This document shows positions 10,032-18,263 of a stretch of DNA of 64,000 nucleotides, piece by piece. The stretch is from the NCBI RefSeq assembly GCF_030848575.1, contig NZ_JAVDDX010000002.1, positions 744,001 to 808,000 of the forward strand. Direction: 5' to 3'. A program made the translations under genes and the position numbers. Source of the DNA: Haloarcula sp. H-GB4. Its GTDB lineage: Archaea > Halobacteriota > Halobacteria > Halobacteriales > Haloarculaceae. The notes beneath the pieces were generated by a model, which was not told the origin of the DNA, ran no database searches, and saw nothing but the letters and a program-made list of their open reading frames with translations. Each line of letters opens with the position of its first letter. The stretch's first letter is position 1.

Positions 10032-10589
10032 ATGGTTGTACTGCCCGAGACACCGGTGCTCGTGCTGGTCGACTTCCAACAGGGGTTCGACGAGTCGCGG
10101 TGGGGAACACGGAACAACCCCGACGCCGAGGCGAACGCGGCGCGCTTGCTTACGGCGTGGCGAGAGCGCGGTCTGCCAGTTGCGCACGTCCGCCACAACT
10201 CGGCGGAGTCGGACTCGCCGCTTCGGCGCGGCGAACCGGGGTTCGCGTTCAAACCGGAGCTGGAGCCCGACGCGGGAGAAGCAACGTTTGAGAAGCACGT
10301 CAACGGCGCGTTCATCGACACCGGATTAGCGGACTGGCTTCGCGACAAGGCCTACGAGACGCTCGTCGTCTGTGGCCTGACGACCGATCACTGCGTCTCG
10401 ACGACGACGCGGATGGCCGAGAACCGGGGGTTCAACGTTGTCGTTCCAGGCGACGCGACGGCGACGTTCGACCGAACGCTCGACGGCGAACGCTTCGAGC
10501 CGTCGCTCGTTCACCGGACTGCATTGGCGCAACTACGCGGTGAGTTCGCGATGATCGCGACGACGGACGACGTGGTCGCGTCGCTGTGA
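10032..10589 (+). CDS. Isochorismatase-like cysteine hydrolase
   Basis: Cysteine hydrolase of the isochorismatase/nicotinamidase superfamily, 185 residues. The catalytic triad is visible as Asp14 (VLVDFQ), Lys88 (FEKHVNGAF) and Cys121 (TTDHCVSTT), with the cis-peptide region CGLTTDH just before the cysteine. Family members cleave amides or enol ethers (nicotinamide, isochorismate, ureidoacrylate and others); the metal-binding DxHxxxH motif of true nicotinamidases is not seen, so nicotinamidase activity is less likely. It starts one base after the YqcI gene stop and should be translated from the same message. Confidence 0.9.
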   Translation: MVVLPETPVLVLVDFQQGFDESRWGTRNNPDAEANAARLLTAWRERGLPVAHVRHNSAESDSPLRRGEPGFAFKPELEPDAGEATFEKHVNGAFIDTGLADWLRDKAYETLVVCGLTTDHCVSTTTRMAENRGFNVVVPGDATATFDRTLDGERFEPSLVHRTALAQLRGEFAMIATTDDVVASL

Positions 10590-10635
10590 CGGCAAGCTCC
10601 TGACCGCGCTGAGAAACAACGAGCGAGAAGGCGAG

Positions 10636-10899
10636 TCAGTCCGAAACTGCGGCGTCCGCTTCTGCCGGTTGGTCGATAATCTCGTAGAGGTTCTGTCGCG
10701 CGTCGGCGAAGTACACGTCTTCTTCGATGACACCGACTTCGTCGAGTCGTTCCAGAGCGTAGCGGACGGTCCGTGCCGAAAGCATCGACTCCTCGACGAT
10801 GCCTTTCTGTGTCAGTGGGCCGTCGTACTCCAGAACCTTGTACACGAGCTTTGCGCTCGGCGGAAGGTCTGCGATGGCTTCCCCATCAGAGTCCGTCAT
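10636..10899 (-). CDS. Winged-helix DNA-binding protein (MarR/TrmB-like)
   Basis: A small transcription factor-like protein of 87 residues. Residues 12-70 form a winged helix-turn-helix: SAKLVYKVLEYDGPLTQ, then an ES..SARTVRYALERL recognition helix and a VGVIEEDVYFADARQ wing. There is no ligand or dimerisation domain beyond this. Such single-domain wHTH proteins are frequent in haloarchaea and are usually unassigned. It lies divergent from the EMC6-like/RLI gene pair across 125 nt, so regulation of that pair is possible but not shown. Confidence 0.82.
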   Translation of the reverse strand: MTDSDGEAIADLPPSAKLVYKVLEYDGPLTQKGIVEESMLSARTVRYALERLDEVGVIEEDVYFADARQNLYEIIDQPAEADAAVSD

Positions 10900-11024
10900 T
10901 ACCCGTAATCACAAGCGCCGGGCGCATAAAGATTGAGGAGTCAGTCTCACCGGCACATGCATTCGCGACCGCGTCACAGTGCTGAACCGCGCACCTTTTG
11001 GTTGCGGGTAGTGGAACGTGTGGT

Positions 11025-11321
11025 ATGGCTACGGAAACGGCGGACGGAATGAGCTCCCATATGCGGGGGCTCTCTGTCACGACGCTGACAGCCGTCGCTG
11101 GCATCGCCGCCGCGTTTGGTTCCAACGCGCTAGCGGCCACGCCAAACGACCCACAAGGCGTGCTCGTCCTCGCGGTCGCTATCGCAGCACAGTTCCCGAT
11201 TCTGCGGGTGATCGGCATCGACACGGACGACCTCTCGACGAAGGACGTGCTCTACGTCGGCTTCATGACGTTCGCACTGTGGTTCGTCTCGTGGGGCATC
11301 CTGCTGACGACGGGAGCGTAA
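11025..11321 (+). CDS. EMC6-like small membrane protein
   Basis: A 98-residue membrane protein with three predicted helices (about residues 15-38, 47-62 and 75-96) and a short cytoplasmic N-terminus. The shape and the conserved TDDLSTKDVLYVGFMTF loop fit archaeal proteins called EMC6-like after the eukaryotic ER membrane insertase subunit; functional equivalence is unproven. ATG 11025 was chosen over an upstream GTG because it begins the hydrophilic N-terminus. Its stop ends two bases before the RLI start codon, so the two proteins are translationally linked. A link between membrane insertion and ribosome recycling is an inference from that coupling. Confidence 0.8.
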   Translation: MATETADGMSSHMRGLSVTTLTAVAGIAAAFGSNALAATPNDPQGVLVLAVAIAAQFPILRVIGIDTDDLSTKDVLYVGFMTFALWFVSWGILLTTGA

Positions 11322-11323
11322 CG

Positions 11324-13153
11324 ATGGCCGAGGACAGTATCGCCGTCGTCGACCTTGAGCGGTGTCAGCCCGACCGCTGTAACTACGAGTGCATGAACTA
11401 CTGCCCGCCCAACCGCAGCGGGAAAGAGTGCATCGTCAAGCGGGAAGACGAGTACGAGGAAGACGAGCCCTTCGAGGGCCAGCCCGACCAGGTCCGCATC
11501 TCCGAGGAAATCTGTCTGGGCGAGTCCTGCGGGATTTGCGTGAACAAGTGTCCGTTCGACGCGATCGAGATCATCAATCTCCCACAGGAACTGACCGACG
11601 AGCCGGTCCACCGCTACGGGGAGAACGCCTTTGCGCTGTACGGGCTCCCGAGCCCCGCCGAGGGGCAGGTCACCGGGATTCTCGGCCCGAACGGCATCGG
11701 GAAGACCACCGCTGTGCGCATCCTCGCCGACGAGATGCAGCCCAATCTGGGCCGCTACGGCGAGGAACCGAACTGGGACGAAATTCTCGACGAGTACCGC
11801 GGGACCGCCCTGCAGGAGTACCTCGAACAGATGCGCGACGGCGACGTGAGCGTCGCCCGCAAGCCCCAGTACGTCGACCGAATCCCGGACCAGTTCGACG
11901 GCAAGGCAAGCGAACTACTGAACCAGACCGACGAGCGCGGCGAGCTCGACTATCTCATCGAGCGAACCGGCATCGGCCCGGTCGTCGACAACCACATCGA
12001 CGACCTCTCGGGCGGGGAACTCCAGCGGGTCGCCCTTGTTGCTACGCTGGCTCGTGACGCGGACTTCTACTTCCTTGACGAGATCACGCCGTATCTAGAC
12101 ATCGGCCAGCGGATGACCGCCGCGCGACTCATCCGCGAACTCGCCGAAGACGAGGACCGTTCGATGCTTGTCGTCGAGCACGACCTCGCGATTCTGGATC
12201 TGCTCGCCGATAACATCAACGTCGCCTACGGGACGCCCGGCGCGTTCGGTATCATCACACCGCCCAAGTCGACGAAGAAGGGCATCAACGAGTACCTCTC
12301 GGGCTACCTCGAAAACGAGAACATGCGCGTCCGTCAGACCGAAATCGAGTTCGAGGAGCACGCGCCACGGACCGCATCCGCTGGCGACGTGGTCATCGAG
12401 TACCCCGAACTCCAGAAGAGCTACGGCGACGGCGAATTCTCGCTGTCCGTCGATGCCGGGACCATCCGTGAGAGCGAGGTGCTGGGCGTCGTCGGCCCGA
12501 ACGGTATCGGGAAGTCGACGTTTGCGAAGATGCTCGCCGGCCGGTTGGAACCGAGTGCGGGCGAAATCGACACCAGTCTCGATATCGCCTACAAGCCTCA
12601 GTATATCGAGATCGACCAGCCGATGCGGGTCGACGCGTTCCTCGCGTCGATTACGGACGACTTCGGGAGTTCCTACTGGAACACCGAAATCGCACAGCCC
12701 CTCCAACTCGAATCGGTGATGGAACAGCAACTCACCGACCTTTCGGGCGGGGAGCGCCAGCGGGTCGCCATCGCGGCCTGTCTCTCGAAGGACGCCGACC
12801 TCTACCTGCTGGACGAGCCCTCGGCCCATCTGGACGTGGAACAGCGGGTCATGGCGACCTCGGCCATCCGGCGCTACGCCGAGAACCACGACGCGACGGC
12901 GATGGTCATCGACCACGACATCTACATGATCGACCTGCTGGCCGACCGCCTGCTCGTCTTCGATGGCGAGCCGGCCAAGAACGGCCACGCTGCGCCGCCA
13001 CAGGGCATGCGCGAGGGCATGAACGAGTTCCTCCAGAACCTCGACATCACGTTCCGCCGCGACGAGCGGACCTCACGGCCGCGCATCAACAAGCCCGACT
13101 CGCAACTGGACCGCGAGCAGAAGAATGCCGGCGAGTACTACTACGCGCCGTAG
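11324..13153 (+). CDS. rli: Ribosome recycling ATPase RLI (ABCE1)
   Basis: ABCE1 splits ribosomes into subunits after termination together with aRF1/Pelota. The 609-residue protein has both N-terminal [4Fe-4S] clusters (Cys14, 19, 23, 27 and Cys64, 69, 72, 76) followed by twin ABC domains. Walker A is GPNGIGKT at 121-128 in the first domain and GPNGIGKS in the second; signatures are LSGGELQR and LSGGERQR; Walker B segments end in LDE. The hinge region is intact and length is normal. It follows the EMC6-like gene by two bases. Identification is essentially certain. Confidence 0.98.
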   Translation: MAEDSIAVVDLERCQPDRCNYECMNYCPPNRSGKECIVKREDEYEEDEPFEGQPDQVRISEEICLGESCGICVNKCPFDAIEIINLPQELTDEPVHRYGENAFALYGLPSPAEGQVTGILGPNGIGKTTAVRILADEMQPNLGRYGEEPNWDEILDEYRGTALQEYLEQMRDGDVSVARKPQYVDRIPDQFDGKASELLNQTDERGELDYLIERTGIGPVVDNHIDDLSGGELQRVALVATLARDADFYFLDEITPYLDIGQRMTAARLIRELAEDEDRSMLVVEHDLAILDLLADNINVAYGTPGAFGIITPPKSTKKGINEYLSGYLENENMRVRQTEIEFEEHAPRTASAGDVVIEYPELQKSYGDGEFSLSVDAGTIRESEVLGVVGPNGIGKSTFAKMLAGRLEPSAGEIDTSLDIAYKPQYIEIDQPMRVDAFLASITDDFGSSYWNTEIAQPLQLESVMEQQLTDLSGGERQRVAIAACLSKDADLYLLDEPSAHLDVEQRVMATSAIRRYAENHDATAMVIDHDIYMIDLLADRLLVFDGEPAKNGHAAPPQGMREGMNEFLQNLDITFRRDERTSRPRINKPDSQLDREQKNAGEYYYAP

Positions 13154-13211
13154 GCACAGCGTGGTCGGGACTGGAGACAGCAGGATTGGACCGCATTATA
13201 CCCTACGAGAA

Positions 13212-13427
13212 TTACGCCGCGGGATCACTGTCACTGCCCGTCTCAGACCCCGCAACCGCATCGTCTAAGCCGTCGGCGACTTCTGCCGGATCGAACTCCT
13301 CGTCCGGGTTGAGTTCGCGGTCCGTCTGCTCGTCTGTCTGGGACTCAGTGACCGCTTCATCGCCGGTGACCGTCACGAAGATGTCTCGCAGTTCTGCAAC
13401 GCGTTCGGTGGACTGACTCTTGCTCAT
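13212..13427 (-). CDS. Small acidic conserved haloarchaeal protein, function unknown
   Basis: A 71-residue, strongly acidic protein. The first 30 residues (SKSQSTERVAELRDIFVTVT) look structured and amphipathic; the rest is a disordered-looking Asp/Glu/Ser/Thr tail with an NPDEEFDPAEVADGLDDAV stretch. No known domain is recognised. ATG 13427 is preferred to one five codons upstream. It sits convergent to rli with a 58-nt gap. The tail composition could mediate protein contacts, but nothing in the sequence defines a function. Confidence 0.65.
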   Translation of the reverse strand: MSKSQSTERVAELRDIFVTVTGDEAVTESQTDEQTDRELNPDEEFDPAEVADGLDDAVAGSETGSDSDPAA

Positions 13428-13495
13428 CGCGTATGTGTACAAGTACCACAGAAGTGTAGGCGCTATACCGAATCAGTTTGGTATCCGTTCGCAAA

Positions 13496-14017
13496 CTACA
13501 GCACGTTTCGCTGGCAAGAGCCACACAGCGAGACTTCCTTCACGTCGACCTGTCGGACAGTGGGGGAGAAGTTCATCACGCAGCGCTTGTTATCGCAGTG
13601 TTCCAGCCCGAGCGTGTGGCCGACCTCGTGGACGACTTCTTTTCGAACCCGCTGTGAGAAGATCTCACCGGCAGAGCGGTTCGAGAAGCCGCCATCGGAG
13701 GATGTCTGGAGCCGGTACGTGGAGATGACGCTGCCGGAGCCACCGAGGTATGCGAGTCCAAAAACGTAGTTTCGACGGCGGTAAAAGAGGTCTTTCGGCG
13801 TGATAGCGATATTTTTACCGCCAGAGCCGACCCGGCGAGCGAGGTCGATAAACTCCTCTGCGCGGTACTGGTCGCGGTCCCCATCGTACGCGCCGGCAGG
13901 AATGGACTGTGGCTCGTGCATCGAGACCTCACAGTCGTAGACGGAGCGAAGTCCGTCCGAGGCCTCGCGTTTGACTTGGGCTGAGACCTCGCCCACCGGC
14001 ACGATGTCGACGTGCAT
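13496..14017 (-). CDS. amzA: Archaemetzincin family zinc protease
   Basis: Zinc-dependent protease of the archaemetzincin (AmzA) family, 173 residues. The catalytic zinc motif HEVGHTLGLEH spans 130-140 (ligands His130, His134, His140; base Glu131). The family-specific structural zinc site is Cys141, Cys146, Cys165 and Cys168, and the metzincin Met is in CVMNF (Met148). No propeptide or signal is present, so it is cytoplasmic. The ATG at 14017 is supported by a TATA box 24-33 nt upstream and by homology starting at HVDIVPVG. Physiological substrates of archaeal members are unknown. Divergent from the UPF0146 gene. Confidence 0.95.
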   Translation of the reverse strand: MHVDIVPVGEVSAQVKREASDGLRSVYDCEVSMHEPQSIPAGAYDGDRDQYRAEEFIDLARRVGSGGKNIAITPKDLFYRRRNYVFGLAYLGGSGSVISTYRLQTSSDGGFSNRSAGEIFSQRVRKEVVHEVGHTLGLEHCDNKRCVMNFSPTVRQVDVKEVSLCGSCQRNVL

Positions 14018-14040
14018 GGGAACGCATATGCGCCCGCATC

Positions 14041-14050
14041 TCATAAATTG
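14041..14050 (-). promoter_or_regulatory. TATA box of the archaemetzincin gene
   Basis: The forward sequence TCATAAATTG reads as CAATTTATGA on the minus strand and is centred about 28 nt before the amzA ATG, which fits a leaderless haloarchaeal transcript. Because this box lies at the end of the amzA upstream region, it also argues that the divergent UPF0146 gene starts at the GTG at 14057 rather than at the ATG at 14012, which would overlap amzA. Confidence 0.6.
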
Positions 14051-14056
14051 TACGAC

Positions 14057-14461
14057 GTGACCGACACCACCGGCCCGCTCGTTGACCGACTGGCGTCCGT
14101 CGATTCCGTCGTCGAGGTCGGCATCGGAAACCACCCTGACGTAGCCGCGGCGCTAGCGGAGCGAGGCGTGGATGTGACCGCGACGGACATCGTCGAACGA
14201 GATGTCCCCGACGGGGTGCGGTTCGTCGTGGATGACATCCTCGATCCCGATCAGTCCGTGTATGTGGATTCAGACATCGTATTCGCCCGGAATCTCCCGC
14301 CAGAACTGCATCGGCCGACGCTGACCGTTGCCGACGCCGTTGGGGCCGCGTTCTGGTTCACGACGCTGGGCGGCGACCAGCCAACGGTCGACGCCGAACG
14401 CGAGCAGCTCCGTGGCGGGGAGACGCTGTACCGGGCGAAAGATAGCAAGGCGCTTGAGTGA
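14057..14461 (+). CDS. UPF0146 family protein
   Basis: A 134-residue protein of the uncharacterised archaeal UPF0146 family. It resembles the N-terminal part of a Rossmann-fold methyltransferase: [20 protein letters not shown] is a glycine-rich nucleotide loop and VTATDI the following acidic strand end; a DDILDP segment and an ARNLPPEL segment follow. A complete methyltransferase core is not present. A GTG start at 14057 is preferred because the upstream ATG (14012) overlaps amzA and its promoter. The HAD hydrolase gene begins 20 nt after the stop and is probably cotranscribed. Confidence 0.8.
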   Translation: MTDTTGPLVDRLASVDSVVEVGIGNHPDVAAALAERGVDVTATDIVERDVPDGVRFVVDDILDPDQSVYVDSDIVFARNLPPELHRPTLTVADAVGAAFWFTTLGGDQPTVDAEREQLRGGETLYRAKDSKALE

Positions 14462-14480
14462 GGACTGCCTTCGCTCGCCC

Positions 14481-15353
14481 ATGCAAGTCGACGCGGTCGT
14501 CCTCGACATCGACGGCGTGCTGGTGGACGTGGCCGACTCCTATCGCCGAGCGATCATCGAATCCATCGACCGGGTGTACGGTGATACGATCGAGAAGTCA
14601 GCGGTCCAGCAGTTCAAGGATGCCGGCGGGTTCAACAACGACTGGGAACTGACCTATGCAGCCGCGCTGTTCGTCCTTGCCGGCCGCGAGTCGGCCGTCG
14701 CCGACATCGCAGCATTCACCGACGCCATCGCCGAACGCGGCGGCGGTCTCGGCGCAGCCGAAGCCGTGGTCCATGACCTGCTCGATGACCCGGCCGAAAC
14801 GCGGGTTTTCGACGCCTGGGACCGCGAACAGCTCCGGGACGTGTTCCAGACGCTGTATCTCGGCACCGATCTCTATCGCGATATCGAGGGCGGCGAACCG
14901 CCGTTTGCCGCGCCGGGGTACATTCACGACGAGCCGCTGCTGGTCGACGACGAGACGCTGTCGGCCCTGCAGAACCGCTTCGCTGTCGGCGTCGTTACCG
15001 GCCGACCGGCCGCCGAGGCAGACATCGCGCTGGAACGCGTCGGCCTCGACCTGCCAACGGAGCACCGCTTCACCATGGACGACTGGGGAGAAGGGAAGCC
15101 CCACCCCGCCGCCCTGCAGACGCTCGCCGAGCGCTTCGACGCCGAGCGGGTCGCCTTCGCCGGGGACACCCTCGACGACGTAGCGACGGCAGTCAACGCC
15201 GACGAAGCCGACGACGACCGTGTCTACTACGGCATCGGCGTCTTGACCGGCGGGCTGACCGGCGACGCCGGCCGCCAGACGTTCGCCAACAACGGCGCGA
15301 GTGCCGTCATCGAATCGGTCACCGACCTGCCCGAGCTTCTCGATACGGCATAA
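14481..15353 (+). CDS. HAD superfamily hydrolase (TIGR01548-like)
   Basis: Phosphatase-like HAD hydrolase of 290 residues. Motif I is [11 protein letters not shown] with nucleophile Asp9 and acid/base Asp11; motif II is VVTGRP with Thr near residue 173; motif III/IV includes GKPHPAAL and [13 protein letters not shown] helical cap lies between residues 18 and 145. The protein matches the haloarchaeal subfamily annotated as TIGR01548, whose substrate is not known. The homologues in some organisms neighbour histidine genes, but none is present here. Start ATG 14481 immediately precedes the first beta strand. Confidence 0.86.
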   Translation: MQVDAVVLDIDGVLVDVADSYRRAIIESIDRVYGDTIEKSAVQQFKDAGGFNNDWELTYAAALFVLAGRESAVADIAAFTDAIAERGGGLGAAEAVVHDLLDDPAETRVFDAWDREQLRDVFQTLYLGTDLYRDIEGGEPPFAAPGYIHDEPLLVDDETLSALQNRFAVGVVTGRPAAEADIALERVGLDLPTEHRFTMDDWGEGKPHPAALQTLAERFDAERVAFAGDTLDDVATAVNADEADDDRVYYGIGVLTGGLTGDAGRQTFANNGASAVIESVTDLPELLDTA

Positions 15354-15428
15354 CTGGGGTGGCCGGGCGTCGGCCACCGACCGGCGGTAAACGGCAACGG
15401 TTTCACTGGCGGGACAGAGACCACGGAT

Positions 15429-15818
15429 ATGCGACGACTGCCGACGTTCGGCTGGGCGCTGCTGGTGAGCATCTGGGCCGGACTCGTCGGTGGCGCGGTC
15501 ATTCGCGAACCGTCAGTCGACTTGGTGCCGCTGTACGCCGTTATCTGCCAGCTACTCGGACTCGTCGCGGCCTACGGGACGATGCGGAAACGGGATCACA
15601 TCCTCGAATCCGTTCACCGGCCGGGCCGCGTCGGGATGTTCATCATCGTCCTCTTTTTCGTGATGGTCCCGCTCTCCACTGTCCTTACCCTTGCGCTTGG
15701 GGACTCGTCAGTCGTTGGCATCGCGACGCAGTGGGTTAGCTATCTGGTGGGCCTCGGGAGTGCGCTGTACGTCGCCTTCGCCGGTGGGTTCGACCGGGCC
15801 TGGGAGAAGTACACCTGA
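15429..15818 (+). CDS. Four-helix membrane protein, unknown
   Basis: A 129-residue integral membrane protein with four predicted helices (about residues 7-25, 32-50, 68-90 and 98-120) and short charged loops, the longest being MRKRDHILESVHRPGR between helices 2 and 3. The C-terminus FDRAWEKYT is hydrophilic. No family is recognised. It lies alone between the HAD hydrolase and npdG genes in the same direction. The start ATG at 15429 directly precedes the first helix. Confidence 0.72.
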   Translation: MRRLPTFGWALLVSIWAGLVGGAVIREPSVDLVPLYAVICQLLGLVAAYGTMRKRDHILESVHRPGRVGMFIIVLFFVMVPLSTVLTLALGDSSVVGIATQWVSYLVGLGSALYVAFAGGFDRAWEKYT

Positions 15819-15867
15819 GTGAACCTGTCACACAACGTTTATTCAGTGGTCGGCCTACGCCGTAGAT

Positions 15868-16536
15868 ATGGACATCGCGTTGCTTGGCGGTACTGGAGAC
15901 ATCGGCCAAGGCCTCGCCCTCCGCTGGGCTGATGACACCAACCACACGATCACCATCGGCTCCCGGAAAGCCCAGAAAGCGGCGAACAAAGCCGAGGAGT
16001 ACGAGACAGAACTGGCCAGCCGCGGCCACGATGACCCATCAATCGCCGGCCTGGTGAACGAGGAGGCCGCCGCCCGCGCCGACGTTGTCGTCGCCGCCGT
16101 CCCGGCCTACCACCTCACGGACACTATCGACGCCGTCGCCGACGAACTCGACGACACCACGCTCATTGCCCCCGCCGTCGGGATGCAACGCGACGAGGAC
16201 GGCTTCCACTACAACCGCCCCGGTGCCGGCAGCGTCACGCAACTGGCCGCCAACGCTGCCCCCGACGACACCCCCGTCGTCGGCGCGTTCCATAACCTCG
16301 CGGCTGGCCGACTCGCTAACCTTGACGCCGACCTGAACTGGGACACCATCGTCGTCGGCGACGATACTGACGCCAAAGAAACCGTCTGTGAACTCGCCGA
16401 GGGCATCGAGGGGCTTCGTGCCCTTGATGGCGGCCCGCTCTCCAACGCCGCCGAAATCGAGGGACTGACGCCGCTGCTCATCAACGTCGCCCGGCACAAC
16501 GACGGCCTGCATGACCTCGGCGTGAAGTTCCAATAG
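15868..16536 (+). CDS. npdG: F420H2:NADP oxidoreductase
   Basis: NADPH-dependent F420 reductase, transferring hydride between coenzyme F420 and NADP. The 222-residue protein begins with the Rossmann motif GGTGDIGQG (7-15) and has the SRKAQKA segment after strand 2, where Ser/Arg/Lys bind the NADP 2'-phosphate, as in the methanogen enzyme. The later VVAAVP, GAFHNLAAG and PLSNAAEIEGLTPLLIN segments are also family-typical. In haloarchaea it links F420 chemistry to the NADPH pool. A TATA-like TTTATTC lies 25-30 nt upstream of ATG 15868. The stop is followed at once by a T-rich tract. Confidence 0.93.
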   Translation: MDIALLGGTGDIGQGLALRWADDTNHTITIGSRKAQKAANKAEEYETELASRGHDDPSIAGLVNEEAAARADVVVAAVPAYHLTDTIDAVADELDDTTLIAPAVGMQRDEDGFHYNRPGAGSVTQLAANAAPDDTPVVGAFHNLAAGRLANLDADLNWDTIVVGDDTDAKETVCELAEGIEGLRALDGGPLSNAAEIEGLTPLLINVARHNDGLHDLGVKFQ

Positions 16537-16563
16537 TACCTTTTTACCTCACCCCCTCTCCTC

Positions 16564-16582
16564 GCGCGCTCTGTGAGCGCGC
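16564..16582. repeat. Perfect palindromic hairpin, copy 1
   Basis: GCGCGCTC and GAGCGCGC form an 8-bp perfect stem around a TGT loop. It follows the npdG terminator tract by about 20 nt. It may act as a transcription or RNA-stability element, or be a remnant of a short repeat family; copy 2 lies 48 nt further on. Confidence 0.7.
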
Positions 16583-16630
16583 TGCGGGGAGCGGGTTCGC
16601 AAAAATCTACGATAAAAACGACCTTCGAGT

Positions 16631-16647
16631 CGCGCTCTGTGAGCGCG
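16631..16647. repeat. Perfect palindromic hairpin, copy 2
   Basis: CGCGCTC and GAGCGCG form a 7-bp stem around the same TGT loop as copy 1, so 16 to 17 bases are shared between the copies. The flanks differ apart from GC content, which suggests the palindrome itself is the repeated unit. Confidence 0.7.
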
Positions 16648-16875
16648 CTCGGAGTGAAACCGCTCACCGACGGCGAGCGGTATGCCCGCCGCAACCGCCC
16701 AGCCGCCGGCAGCAGTGCCGTTCATCATCCCGCTTCTACTGCAGGCCTGCCCTTCCCCGCCGCCAGCGATGAAACGCTGGCGCGGCCCGAGGTGATGGGG
16801 CGCAGTTTCATACAGTTACCAGATAGGCACAGACGGGCAGCAAATACTTGCGTACTGCAGCCATGGAAGTAGAGG

Positions 16876-17628
16876 ATGGAGACGGAAGATTCGCTCTCAA
16901 TACTCCATGTCGACGACGACGCGGCGTTGGGAGACCTCGTGGAATTATATCTCGAACGAGAGGACAGCGGCCTCAATTGTACCGTCACGACGGAAACGAA
17001 CCCAGAAGCCGCGCTGACGATGATCCGGTCGTCGGAGACGGACTTCGACTGTGTCGTCAGCGATTACGACATGCCGGAGATGAACGGTATCGACTTCCTC
17101 GAAGCCATCCGGGAGACGCATCAGGAGTTACCCGTGTTGCTGTTCTCTGGTGAGGAGACCGGTGACGTCGCCGCCGAAATCATCCAAGCCGGCGTCACCG
17201 ACTACCTCAAGAAATCCGTCGGAACGGACCAGTACACGTCGCTCATCCGCCGGGTCGAACACGCCGTCGATTCGGACGGGAGCTTCGAGACGGGCAGCGA
17301 AGTCAAACTCAGCGGCGTCGGCGTCATCGGCACGGATGAGCGCTTCGAGCGAGTCGACGAAACCTACGCCTCGTACTACGGCTATGAGTCGGAGGAGCTC
17401 GTCGGCAAGCACTGGTCGGAACTCCACCCGAGCAACGAGGTCAAGCACATCAGGACGCATGTTATTCCCGTCGTCAGAGGCGGCGGGAAGTGGACCGGCC
17501 AGAGCAGAGGGCTGCGGGCCGACGAAACCACCTTCACCGAGTCGAAGATGGTGACGGCACTCGACGGTGGGCGGATGCTGATCGCCGTCGACGAAATCGA
17601 CGATTCGGGACTGGGCGAACAGGAGTGA
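16876..17628 (+). CDS. Response regulator with receiver and PAS domains
   Basis: A 250-residue signalling protein. Residues 6-128 are a receiver domain: acidic pocket Asp13-Asp14, phosphoacceptor Asp63 in VVSDYDMPEMNG, Ser91 in LLFSG and Lys112/113 in YLKKS. Residues about 145-240 are a PAS domain (GYESEELVGKHWSELHP). There is no kinase, DNA-binding or HalX domain, so this is a signalling relay or single-domain style output whose partner kinase is encoded elsewhere. No histidine kinase gene is adjacent. ATG 16876 is preceded by a TATA-like GCAAATACTT at about 35 nt. Confidence 0.86.
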   Translation: METEDSLSILHVDDDAALGDLVELYLEREDSGLNCTVTTETNPEAALTMIRSSETDFDCVVSDYDMPEMNGIDFLEAIRETHQELPVLLFSGEETGDVAAEIIQAGVTDYLKKSVGTDQYTSLIRRVEHAVDSDGSFETGSEVKLSGVGVIGTDERFERVDETYASYYGYESEELVGKHWSELHPSNEVKHIRTHVIPVVRGGGKWTGQSRGLRADETTFTESKMVTALDGGRMLIAVDEIDDSGLGEQE

Positions 17629-17675
17629 TACAGCGGCAGCTACTGGCCGTGTGACGAACCGCAAAAGTGACCGCG

Positions 17676-17942
17676 TTACGCCGAGGCCTGCTGCAGCGCG
17701 TCGTCGATGTCGTCTGCCTGCGTGACGCCGACGAAGCGCTCAACGATGCCGTCGTCGTTCTCGATGATGAGCGTCGGGAGGGAACGTACCTGATACTCGT
17801 TGGCAACGTCCTGTTCCTCGTCGACGTTGATCTTCTCGAACTCGACGTCTGCCCACTCCTCTTCGAGGTCTTCGAGGATCGGGTCCTGCGTTTTGCAAGG
17901 GCCGCACCAGTCCGCGTAGAAGTCCTTCAGTGTAACCGTCAT
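17676..17942 (-). CDS. trx: Thioredoxin
   Basis: A short, classic thioredoxin of 88 residues that reduces protein disulfides. The active site WCGPC spans residues 12-16 and the cis-proline is Pro56 in RSLPT. The usual beta1-alpha1 N-terminal element is missing, so the protein is about 15-20 residues shorter than Escherichia coli TrxA, as in several archaeal thioredoxins. The last residues DDALQQASA form the C-terminal helix. A TTATCAG TATA-like element lies about 30 nt upstream on this strand. It is convergent with the REC-PAS gene. Confidence 0.92.
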   Translation of the reverse strand: MTVTLKDFYADWCGPCKTQDPILEDLEEEWADVEFEKINVDEEQDVANEYQVRSLPTLIIENDDGIVERFVGVTQADDIDDALQQASA

Positions 17943-18057
17943 AGTACTCTGTTCGTGTTAGCCCGCGGTATCTGATAAGGGTTATCCATGTGTACCTTGG
18001 CCACGCAATCACGGGCGACCCGAAAGGCTTAGTGTTGGTGATACACCACCCTGAAGT

Positions 18058-18219
18058 ATGAGTGGTAGCGACGGCGGCGGACTGATGTCCAGTGCGGGAC
18101 TGGTCAGGTATTTCGACGCTGAAGACCAGAACACGATCCGTATCGACCCTCGAACAATCGTCGCGACCGGCGTCATGTTCGGGCTGTTGATGCTCGTGCT
18201 GAACGCGATGATCGTGTAG
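18058..18219 (+). CDS. secG: Preprotein translocase subunit Sec61 beta
   Basis: A 53-residue protein too short for common ORF cut-offs. It is the archaeal Sec61 beta (SecG-equivalent) subunit of the SecYE-beta protein-conducting channel. The glycine/serine-rich N-terminus ([19 protein letters not shown]) and the segment [14 protein letters not shown] [10 protein letters not shown] are family hallmarks, followed by one C-terminal membrane helix (residues 33-52) that runs to the stop. The ATG at 18058 has a TATA-like GGCTTA about 30 nt upstream. It is monocistronic between thioredoxin and the next gene. Confidence 0.95.
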
Positions 18220-18263
18220 GCGATTCCGCACTGTTTTCCTCTCCCCGCCACTGACTCGCGGGT

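Larger units (their letters stand above)
16537..16875. other. Gene-free stretch with several hairpins
   Basis: No gene is seen in these 339 bases. A CCTTTTTACC tract directly after the npdG stop is a likely terminator. Two related palindromes (16564-16582 and 16631-16647) share the loop TGT. Further downstream are CCGCTC/GAGCGG and CCAGCG/CGCTGG hairpins (about 16670 and 16770), and an AT-richer end next to the REC-PAS gene that should hold its promoter. Confidence 0.6.

Noticed and set aside
14012..14056. ATG start for UPF0146 overlapping amzA
   Set aside because: Would overlap the amzA start by six bases and contain its promoter; GTG at 14057 fits better.
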